Positions 1 through 8,210 of a stretch of DNA of 14,948 nt are shown here, in pieces. Both the position numbers and the translations under genes were made by a program. Source of the DNA: Entamoeba histolytica HM-1:IMSS (lineage: Eukaryota > Evosea > Mastigamoebida > Endamoebidae). Position 1 is the stretch's first letter. The number at the start of each line of letters is the position of its first letter. The notes under the pieces were generated by a model. It saw nothing but the letters and a program-made list of their open reading frames with translations, was not told the DNA's origin and searched no databases. Where the stretch lies: the NCBI RefSeq assembly GCF_000208925.1, contig NW_001915204.1:1-14948 (forward strand), written 5' to 3'.

Positions 1-2296
1 TTTAAATAAATGTTATTTTTATCATTTTTACAATAACAATAAATATATAATAATATTAATAGTATAATAATAATAAAATTATAATATTGTTATTTTCTAA
101 GATAAGTTTATTTTATTTTTAACAATTTTTAATAAACAAAAAAAATATGAAGAGAAGAAAATTCTGTTTTATTTTATTTTTATTATTTCATGTTTTGTGA
201 TTTGAATTTTCATGTTTTATCAACACTAATTCTAACAATTAATTTAATAAAGATAATAAATGATAAACAAAAATAAGATAATAAAATAAGAATAAGAAAT
301 AAAAGAGAAAAGAAATGAAATAATTATTATAAATACACACATGGAATAAAAGAAAAGAAATGAAATGAAAATCAAATAAAATTACATTAAATAACATAAT
401 AGAAGAAATAATCAATGTTAAAATGTTAAAATAATCATTATTTAAATATTAAAATATCAATATTGATAATATTTTTGTTTATTGAAGATGAAATAATAAA
501 TAATTTAATCATATTTCATTCTTTTATTTTGATTATTTAACAATATTATCATCATTTATTCTAATTGATAATCCATGAATAAATATATAATCATTGTGAC
601 TAAATAAAAATAAATAATTGTTTAATGGAAATTAAAAATTATAATAATAAATATATTTCAAAAATTATGTAAAATTATTTATTCATTTTTATTCATTCAT
701 AACATTACAAATTTATTTTTTATTTAATGATGTTTGAATTTCAAACCAATAAACAAAAACAAACTGTTATGTTAAATTATCGATAAATTTATTTGTTTAT
801 TTTTAAATATTTTCTATTTCCTTTTATTTCAAAAATATATTTTTTATGTAAAAATCAAATAAAAACAACAATAATGTTTATATAACATTCAATAAAATAT
901 TTTGTTGTTTTTCATTTAAATAAAATATGTTGTGAAGAATATTTAAAAAAAATGTAGAATTGTAGTTATTTATTTCAAATGAAAATTAAATGTTTTTTTA
1001 ATAATAAATAACTTCAATTCTTCAAATTGATAAATAATTGACATGTTTAATTGTTATTTAAAATGACTATCAACTAACAACAATCAATGAATATTAAATA
1101 AATTAAATTACTTACCCTTTGAAATATAAGTGATTGAAAATTACATTTTGTAAATTCAAAATGAAGAAGAATGTTTTAAAAGAAAATAATAACGCAAAAT
1201 CAGAAACTAAATAAATAAAATGAACATAATGAGAAAGTAATAAATGAAATATATTTATTATTATATCTGTGTTACAAGACACAGAAGAATGAAAAGAATA
1301 TATATGAATAAATAGTGTTGATTATATTAAAAAAAGAATAAAAAGAAATTTAAATAATTAATATAGTTTTGAATTTCAATCAAGGTTTTCATAAAATAAT
1401 AAAATAATGAATAAAATGATATAGAATGTTTTTTCCAATATTATACATTTAGAGATATGTTTGTATCGTCTTGATTAAATGTTGCTATATTCATAAAGAA
1501 GTTCATGAAGAAAAGAAGAAAACAAAAGTAGATAAATATCAACAAAAATTAATGTAAATTTTAATGGAATAACTAGAAAATAATAAATTTCCAATGTAAT
1601 TTAATGAGTCAAAATGTTTATATTGTTATTATAATACACAAAGATAAAATGGAATTGTAAGGGTGATGATAATGATACTATTATTAACATCAATTAATGT
1701 AGAAGAAGTTGAAAAAATGAGATATTGATTATCAGAGTATTACTGAAGAAAAAGATAAAAAAAGAACAAAATATTAAACAAGAAAGGAATAACCAAATAA
1801 ATAAAAATAAAGAAATTGCAAAGAAATAAAAGAATGAAATATATAGAAAAATTAATTATTGTGATTTGAAAATTGAAAGAACTGAAATTAAATAATTTAT
1901 TCTTTCTAAAAATCAACAAGAAGAAGAATAAGAAAGAAATAAAACAATGAAATAAATAGAAAACAAAATTACCAAAATATTTATGTCTGTAAAAGAAGAT
2001 ATTGAATTTATTGAACATGAAGAACTAGAAAATATTTTATCAGTACTATTTATCATAAAGAAGAAATAATTAAAAAGATAATAATTATGTATAATGATTG
2101 TATTTCTACTGTATATTTGATGAAATAATTAAAAACATTAAATAGATTAAATGAATTTTTATTTAAATTTATTTTGAATAGTTTATTATAAAATATGATA
2201 GTTTATATTTTAAATAAACAATAAATTAAATAAAATGAATAATTAATGAAATAGTTAATTAATGTAAGAAATATGAATATTAAATAATAAGCAAAT
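1..2296. other. AT-rich region without a supported gene
   Basis: This stretch is almost entirely A and T, with stops in every frame at about the density expected by chance for such composition. Its right half (from about 1140) is purine-rich on the plus strand. I see no tRNA, rRNA or intact protein gene. A perfect 7-bp inverted repeat with a 6-base loop lies at 1266-1285 (TCTGTGT / ACACAGA). A lysine/glutamate-rich reading at about 1756-2070 on the plus strand could be a gene remnant but is not distinguishable from chance. The only long minus-strand frame here (1740-2018) is a phenylalanine-rich reading of A-rich DNA and is not called as a gene. The region ends where the LINE 3' end begins. 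Confidence 0.6.
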
Positions 2297-2357
2297 AATT
2301 AAGTATTAATAGAAATAGCTTCTATTCTTCCTGGCTCAGGAGAGACTAATCCCATCC
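2297..2357 (-). repeat. LINE 3' tail shared with the SINE
   Basis: Read on the minus strand, these 61 bases align without gaps to plus-strand 7052-7112 at 50 positions by hand count (82%). Both ends of the block are identical over at least 10 bases. In the LINE the block still codes for the last residues of the endonuclease ORF and includes its TAA stop, so there is essentially no 3' untranslated region. In the target-primed mechanism known for this class, the reverse transcriptase recognises the RNA 3' end; sharing it is how a SINE borrows the LINE machinery. Confidence 0.85.
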
Positions 2358-5300
2358 ATTCGTCTTCATCTTCTTCTAGCAACTCTATGGAGTATGTTTG
2401 GTTGTGATCTCTGCAGTATTCCATGACATCCATCATGTTTTTTATTACAAGGTTTTTTACTTCTTTCTCGATGTCAATATCAATTTTTAATTCTTTAATT
2501 AATTTAACACTTGAGTTATTTATTAATCCATTAATTGAAATTACTACTGGAATTATTTTGACATCTTTTAATTTTTCTATTTTCATTAGAATATTCTTTA
2601 ATTCTTTATACATATTTCTTTTCTTCAAATAGGCTCCATTAATATTGTGATCAGCCACAATAGTTATATCAAATATTAGACTAGTTTTGTTCTTTTTATC
2701 TAATACATATATATCTGGTATTTTGTGGTATTGTCCATCACTTTTATGCATTATTTGTTTGTTCCATATCATTGTGATGTCTTTATATTGGAACACTGTT
2801 TCATATGGAGGTTTTTTATATTGTTTATTTCCTGTGTATTTTCTTATTAATCAATATTATAATGCTAATATTGTCATGTTTTTCCATTTGTGATTTTTTA
2901 TGATAAATACAAGATAGTAGAATGTGTTGTACTGTAGCTATATTGTCTTTACAAAGTGTTGAGTATTTCATTCTTTCATTTTTCATTATTTTTGATTTTC
3001 TATACCCACAAAATATTGCTCCATCTTGCATTTTAGTTAATTGTAGAAATGCATTCTTTTTAATATTGATTGACTTCCATGCTTTCACTGTAGTAGTTTT
3101 ATCTACTCATTTTGACTCAAACCATCTTCTAAAATATCACTTATTTGATGACACTTCCATATTTTGATGTATTTGTCAATAATTTTTTTATTTCTACTAC
3201 TACTTCTTTTTCTTTTTTCTTTTCAATAAATTCATTTATTATTTCTTCTATTTTTGTTTCATTTATTTTATGAATTAATGTTTTTAATTCTATTCCATAT
3301 TCCCTTCTTATTGTACCATCTATCTAATATGTTATTTCCTATTTCACATTCTCTGGTACAGTAATACATTCATGTTCTTACTAATTCGATAACATATTCG
3401 TCCCTTATATTTATTAATCATTCATTTCTTCTATAATGACATACAACCTATCTTTAGAGTTTCACCATTGTATTTTGCCTTTCTTAAGTATTTTCTTATC
3501 TCCAAATCAATTTTATCTAAGTGACTTTCCAATTCACAACTGATGCTGAATATCTGAAGATATTGATTACTTCAGTGTTTATTCTTGTAATATATCTTCT
3601 ATTACTACTTTCATCACTGTTTATTTCTTCCATCTTCTGATTCATTTTTTCTTTGATGGTTTTACAATTGAAGGTGTCATCAATTTCATCGGACTGCCAT
3701 ATTCCTAAATATTTATACAAGTCCTCACCTTCAATTACGGGGATGTTTTGCATTCCATCTGGTATTTCTTTAATATTTTTTAATACCAATCCCGACTTTT
3801 TCTCATTCATTTCAATATGTAACTTATTATTTCTTTAATTTCACAGTGGATTATTCCCATTTCTTCACTACTTTGCGTCATTATTCTCAAATCATCCATA
3901 TATAATGTGTGATTTGCTTTTGGGAATTTCTCTTCGATGATTTGAGAAATTACATTCATCTGTATGATGAAGAGTAGATTTGATAAGGAATCACCTTGTA
4001 AAATTCCTCTATTTAATTTAATACTACCTAGATATTCATTAAATTTATAGCCGATGAATATCTTCCATCTATTCAGCATACTTTCAATAATGTCAATGAT
4101 GACTCCATCATAATTAAAATACTTTAATGATTCAATAACCCATTCGTGGTTGACTGTGTCATATGCTTTCTTAATGTCATAATATGACTCAACATATTTT
4201 GGGTATTTCTCTTCTTTCTGCTGCTTTATCATATAACTATTTATTATTCCTTCTTTAGCAGCTAAAGATTGCAATTTACATCCCAATTGGTTGCTACTGA
4301 TTTTAAATGATTCACAATTCATGTTAAGTCTTCTGTGAATCTTTTCTTTTAATATGGAGGTAAATACTTTCATAATTACATTTGTACAACTGATAAGACG
4401 ATAATTATTGACATTATTCATATCAAATTGTGGATTAATAAAGTTCTTCCACTTACCATATCTAATGGGATGTTTTCAGGGAAGTTTAACCATTCATTGA
4501 AGATATTGAGAATGATTTCTCTTGATGATGACATTCTTTTCCAATAATACCTATATACAGTGTCTATTCCTGGTGCTTTCCAGTTACTTATTCTCATTAT
4601 ACTTAAATTTAATTCATTTAATGTTATTATGACATTATCATAATTTCTATATCTTTCATTCCACGAGGTGTTTTGTTTTATTTTCCAATTACCTTTATTT
4701 AATATCACCTGTGTTTCATATAACGATTTTCATTATTCTAAAGTAATATCGTTATTTTTGTATATTTCATTTGTTGTTTCTTCTTTATTCTAATTTTCTT
4801 GTTAGAATCAAAAATGATTTTATTTGTATTGATTCTGATTATTTCATTTTTATTAAATTTAATTCTTTATTCATTGTCATCATATATTTTATGTATTTTA
4901 TTCTTTCTATTGCTTCTTTATCATATTCTTTTAATTTCATGTTGCACTTTATTCTGTACAATTTCATTGACCAAATCTTCTAGTCTATTTATTTTATTTA
5001 GGATTTCTTTTATTTCATCAAATTTATCTCCTATTATTTTATTTTGGAGATAGAGGTGCATAACCATTGAAATATTCATATCGTCTTGCAGATTCTATAT
5101 TCTGCTTCTTGACATTATCCATCTATTATTAATTTCCATTATTAATCGGTCAGCTTCTTTTCTTTGAAAGTAGTAATTAATATTTGTACATTTTTCTACT
5201 TTCATTTCTTTTACTTTATTGATGAGAGTGTTAAGGTATTCTTCATCAATTTCTGTAGAGTTATTCTTTAATATGATGTTTTTATTATTGAATCACACTC

Positions 5301-5507
5301 TACTCTTCCTTCTATTATATCATTTACTTTCACTTCAATGTATTGTTTAGTGCTTTCTTTTATTTTATGTGATATTTTAATATAATTAATATATTCTTTT
5401 TCATTATTGACATTGATGTTTATCATTTTTATTATATTTTCAATTTGTTCCTTTCTTAATTTCTTATATAATTTCTTGTTTAACCAATTAATTGCAAAAC
5501 AATACAT
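2299..5507 (-). pseudogene. LINE ORF2, reverse transcriptase plus restriction-like endonuclease, multiply frameshifted
   Basis: The start is the ATG at 5507; the stop is TAA at 2301-2299. The N-terminal part (5507-4710) is Lys/Ile-rich and shifts frame near 5285, 5105, 5050 and 4925. RT signatures follow. Trp-Lys-Ala-Pro-Gly-Ile-Asp lies in 4708-4440. The frame shifts near 4435, and Asn-Tyr-Arg-Leu-Ile-Ser comes next. Motif A is Asp-Ile-Lys-Lys-Ala-Tyr-Asp (about 4178-4158), motif B is Gln-Gly-Asp-Ser-Leu-Ser, and motif C is Tyr-Met-Asp-Asp at 3902-3891. Another shift near 3835 leads to Tyr-Lys-Tyr-Leu-Gly. The linker (3517-3090) has several TGA/TAA stops. The endonuclease follows: a Cys-X8-His-X4-Cys motif in 3088-2825, a frameshift near 2845, then Lys-Ile-Pro-Asp with a second Asp after 14 residues. 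The enzyme nicks target DNA and primes reverse transcription from the nick. RT active-site residues survive but the polyprotein cannot be made whole. Confidence 0.9.
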
Positions 5508-5515
5508 CACTTCAA

Positions 5516-6609
5516 TTAAAATTTTATTTCTTTCTTTTGTTGTATTTCTTGTCTGACTGTCATCTCTTGTTTTTTGACAATCAGTGCTTTGCTTTCCTCT
5601 TCGATTTCCACTACTGTCTTTTTCATAGGAGTAGTTTCGTTCATCTCCATCGTTCCTGATGTTGCTTTCCTCAGTACTGGTTGTGTATTTATCACAAGTG
5701 TCATAGTTTTCTTCTTCTCTAGTTCCTTCTGTGAGATAAAATTTTCAATATCATCTTGTTGTTTTGATATTATTTGTTTTTGTGTCTCATTTTCTTTTTG
5801 TGTGTTATCTAATTCTTCTCTTGTTATTTCTGCAATTTCTTGGTTTTTATTGCTGCTTGTTGAATTTCAGAGATTTGTTTTTCTTTATCTCTTATTTCTT
5901 TCTTTAATCCTTTAGTATTTTCCTCTATCATTTCAATTTTCTTTTCTAGTGTGTTTGCATTTTGTTCTAGCGTTTTGTTTCTCTTTTTCAACTTTTCAAT
6001 TTCTTCTTTCATTTCTTCTTTTTCTTTTTCAATTTTCTTTTTATTAGCTTGGATGCTTCGGATTTTTTCTTCTTTATTATTTACTTCTGTGATTTTCTTT
6101 CCTTCTATCTCATTTATTTTTCCTTGTAGTTTTAAGTTTTCTTCTTCTAATTTTTCATTGTCATTCTTCATTTCTTCGTAATTCGTTTGAATCTTTTTAT
6201 TTTGTGTTTTCATTTCTGCAATTTCTTCTTCAAACTCTTTCCTAACTCTTTCCTTTGCTTTTCTCATCATTTCTTCTGAGATGGCTTGTTCTTCTTCCAT
6301 TCTTTTCATACTTAATTCTTTAAGTTTTTCTTTTAATTCAGTAATTTGATTTTTCAGAGCAAGTATTTCTTCTTTTTCTTTTTCTTCTTCTATCTTTTCT
6401 TCTTTATTTTTTGTTTCTTCTTGTACTTTCTTTATACTTTCTGTTTCATTTATTATTCTTACAATTTTACATCTATCATTCATTTCTTTAATTTTGTTTT
6501 TGATTTCTTCTTCTATAGCCTTAATGTCTTTTTCCTCCCAATCTTTTGTTTTTTCTTTAAACTCTTCTTTAGTTTTTGAAGATCGAAGATGGCACTTCTG
6601 AAACACCAC
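5516..6609 (-). pseudogene. LINE ORF1, coiled-coil RNA-binding protein, frameshifted and probably 5'-truncated
   Basis: The first open segment (6609-5824) has no in-frame ATG at its 5' end: it opens with two GTG codons just after a TAG. The likely LINE part starts near 6578 at Lys-Thr-Lys-Glu-Glu. It encodes about 240 residues of heptad-like, Lys/Glu-rich coiled coil. The frame is then lost near 5845-5850, in an A-rich stretch. It continues one frame over through Glu-Ile-Thr-Arg-Glu-Glu-Leu to a TAA at 5518-5516, giving a more Thr/Val-rich tail. Known Entamoeba LINE ORF1 proteins bind nucleic acid, assemble through a coiled coil and accompany LINE RNA. Here the N-terminal part appears missing and one frameshift separates body and tail. 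ORF2 begins only 8 bases after this stop. The identity rests on position and coiled-coil character, not on a catalytic motif. Confidence 0.75.
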
Positions 6610-6643
6610 ACATAAACCCTAGTACAAATTCATACTTCGACTC
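6590..6643 (+). promoter_or_regulatory. Candidate polymerase III A and B boxes in the SINE head
   Basis: TGGCACTTCTG (6590-6600) fits 5 of the 7 fixed positions of the A-box consensus. CTTCGACTC (6635-6643) fits 8 of 9 positions of the B-box consensus GWTCRANNC, failing only at the first base. Their start-to-start distance of 45 bases equals that in an ordinary tRNA gene. This suggests a tRNA-like head and internal promoter, but the A-box match is weak. Confidence 0.35.
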
Positions 6644-6698
6644 TCCCAGTTATTATCTGGTTATGACAGTGTTTTTGAATTAGGAATGTATTAGGGAA

Positions 6699-6752
6699 TG
6701 CTGCAAAGGGTGCAGCAAGATATTATGATAGAATATTACATGGATGTAATAT
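6699..6752 (+). other. Two adjacent hairpins in the SINE head
   Basis: TGCTGCA (6699-6705) pairs perfectly with TGCAGCA (6711-6717) across the loop AAGGG. Fifteen bases later ATATTACAT (6733-6741) is complementary to ATGTAATAT (6744-6752) around a central GG. A realistic fold leaves about four unpaired bases at the tip. In this AT-rich setting the GC-containing first stem is unlikely to be trivial. I infer a structured 5' domain in the SINE RNA; function is unknown. Confidence 0.6.
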
Positions 6753-6776
6753 AAGAATCTACTGAAGTGTGGGTAT

Positions 6777-6829
6777 GACTAAGAGAAGATTAGTCAAAGT
6801 AAGACTAAAAAGAAGATTAGTCAAAGTAA
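6777..6829 (+). repeat. Two tandem 26/27-base SINE internal repeats, each a potential hairpin
   Basis: Unit 1 is 6777-6802 (26 bases) and unit 2 is 6803-6829 (27 bases). They differ by a G/A change and one extra A in the middle. Each unit contains GACTAA and TTAGTC as a perfect 6-bp inverted repeat around a purine loop of 7 or 8 bases. Copy number of this repeat is known to vary among Entamoeba SINE1 copies. Confidence 0.9.
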
Positions 6830-7345
6830 TACAGTAGTAATAAAATGATTCCTTCTCCTATTCATAAAATAAAGGAAAAAGAAAATGTTTAAAATTAAGG
6901 CAGAAAACAAACAAAATGTTAAAAAGAAGAAATAAGCAGAATTGAAAGACATTAATAAGAAAAATAAAGCAAATAAATGATTTTCTCATTTTCCAAGACA
7001 AACCTAAATGATAGGTTAAACAAAGAGATTACTCTTTTTTAATAAGCGAAGGGATGGGATTAATCTCCTCTAAACTAGGAAGAATAGATGAAAAATCTAT
7101 TAATACTTAATTAATTACTTTTTATTCTTTTTTTTTTTTATCACTTTGTTGTGAAGAATTTTATCTTGAAATATAATACTCAAAATTTTATCTTCATAGA
7201 ACTATTGTATTAACTAAAACTTTTAATTTTTATTATGAAGAATTTTAGTCAAAGTCTAATGATTAAATAAAAAGTTATAATTTAATTATTCTTTTGTTAT
7301 AATACATTTTTTAAAAAAACAAGAAGGAAGAAGAAGGAAATGTGA

Positions 7346-8003
7346 TTAACAACATCCAGTTGATTCAGTTGGTTGGGTTTGTTGGGTTGGGTCAACAATT
7401 CCTGGTTGTGCACTTTGAGATGATTCACCAATTCTTTGAATAACATCACGTGCTAATGAAATAAAACAGTCATCAACTTTTAATGAATTTTTGGCAGATG
7501 TTTCTAAGAATGGAATTCCTAATTTATTAGCCATTTGTTGTCCTTCTTCACTTGTAACAACTCTTTTATCTTCAGCATCACACTTATTTCCAACAAGAAT
7601 TTTATTAACATTTTGGTCTGCATTAGCTTCAATGTTTCTCATCCAATATTCAATGTCTAATCATTAAACATCATTTCATACATATCTCATTTTAATTAAA
7701 ATATTAAAACAAACTGTTAAAAGACTCTCTTGAAGTAATATCATATACTAAAACAATTCCCATAACTCCTCTATAATAACTTGATACAATAGTTCTAAAT
7801 CGTTCTTGTCCAGCCGTATCCCATATTTGTAACTTTAATTTCTTATTATCTAACTCAATATTTTTAACTCTGAAATCAATACCTACAGTCGTAATGTACA
7901 TTGGGTTGAAAGCATCTTCAGAAAATCTAAGTAAAAGTGAACTTTTCCCAACTCCACTTTCTCCAATGAGTAATAGTTTAATTGTTGAATCCTTCTCCGA
8001 CAT
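7346..8003 (-). CDS. Rab8/Sec4-like small GTPase, two exons
   Basis: This small GTPase cycles between GDP and GTP forms on membranes and directs vesicle traffic; Rab8/Sec4 relatives usually act in secretion towards the plasma membrane. The coding sequence joins 8003-7715 and 7656-7346 for 199 residues, normal for a Rab. Motifs are the P-loop GESGVGKS (14-21), switch I Thr in YITTVGIDF (36-44), WDTAGQE (61-67), NKCD (120-123) and ETSAK (148-152). The C-terminal Cys-Cys pair (198-199) is for geranylgeranylation. The effector region and the [11 protein letters not shown] and RNIE stretches resemble Rab8 more than Rab5 or Rab7, but Rab1 is a close second choice. All nucleotide-binding residues look intact, including the catalytic Gln66. 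Start is the first ATG, with a T-rich stretch upstream on the plus strand. A pyrimidine-rich tract follows the stop, as is common at Entamoeba 3' ends. Confidence 0.95.
7657..7714 (-). other. Spliceosomal intron of the Rab gene
   Basis: This 58-base intron begins GTTTGTT and ends ATTAG on the minus strand, the usual form of Entamoeba introns. Removing it joins Asn96 to Asn97 (codon split A|AC) and restores the Rab sequence [12 protein letters not shown]. Without splicing, exon 1 runs into a TAA a few codons later. Confidence 0.93.
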
Positions 8004-8210
8004 TTGTTTTTTGTATTAATTAGTTTTTTCTTTCTTTTTTTTTTATATTAAACTATAATTATATTATAATTAATAACAAATTTTTCATAAAAGAAGTAAA
8101 ATTTTATGTAACTCTAATTTCATTTTTTATTCATATAATTTTTCTTTCATAATTTTAATAATGCAATTATTCATAACCATTGACGCTCAAATAAATTTAT
8201 TTATAAATAA

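Larger units (their letters stand above)
2297..6609 (-). mobile_element. Decayed non-LTR retrotransposon (Entamoeba LINE, R2/R4-like endonuclease type)
   Basis: This is a LINE read on the minus strand, 5' end near 6580-6609 and 3' end at 2297. In order it encodes a coiled-coil ORF1 and an ORF2 with reverse transcriptase and a C-terminal restriction-enzyme-like endonuclease, the arrangement known for Entamoeba LINEs. It spans about 4.3 kb; full-length E. histolytica LINE1 is about 4.8 kb from memory. The ORF1 part here (about 364 residues) is also shorter than I expect, so the copy is probably 5'-truncated. The 3' end falls directly behind the ORF2 stop and is shared with the SINE at 7052-7112. 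ORF2 is broken by many frameshifts and stops and cannot be autonomous. No clear target-site duplication was found, and the 5' boundary against the SINE is uncertain by about 30 bases. Confidence 0.9.
6580..7112 (+). mobile_element. Non-autonomous SINE (EhSINE1-like)
   Basis: This non-coding element of about 530 bases is read on the plus strand, head to head with the LINE. Its 3' end (7052-7112) is the LINE 3' tail. It carries two copies of a 26/27-base repeat at 6777-6829, a hallmark I know from Entamoeba SINE1. About 530 bases also fits that family (roughly 550). The head contains hairpins at 6699-6717 and 6733-6752, and matches to polymerase III A and B boxes at 6590-6600 and 6635-6643. The body at about 6840-7000 is A-rich. 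The 3' boundary is firm from the LINE comparison; the 5' boundary is inferred from the likely A-box position and could be off by 30 bases. The element lies 233 bases past the stop of the Rab gene and is convergent with it. No target-site duplication could be recognised. Confidence 0.85.

Noticed and set aside
1740..2018. Phenylalanine/isoleucine-rich minus-strand frame of 92 residues
   Set aside because: It is the complement of A-rich DNA with no ATG-led gene context or recognisable motif; composition explains it.
2423..3167. Plus-strand hydrophobic frames opposite the LINE endonuclease
   Set aside because: They overlap the recognisable endonuclease frame on the minus strand and read as Phe/Ile/Leu-rich shadows of Lys/Glu codons.
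5574..6579. Plus-strand Ser/Phe-rich frames that look like membrane proteins
   Set aside because: They are the antisense of the ORF1 coiled coil; Glu/Lys-rich coding always gives Phe/Ser-rich antisense.
6578..6609. Extra residues at the start of the ORF1 frame as a true ORF1 N-terminus
   Set aside because: The frame opens with GTG after a nearby TAG, and this stretch overlaps the likely SINE head, so it is probably read-in from flanking sequence.
2297..7112. Target-site duplications for the LINE and SINE
   Set aside because: Short T-rich similarities exist at the borders, but none is exact or long enough to separate from background in such AT-rich DNA.
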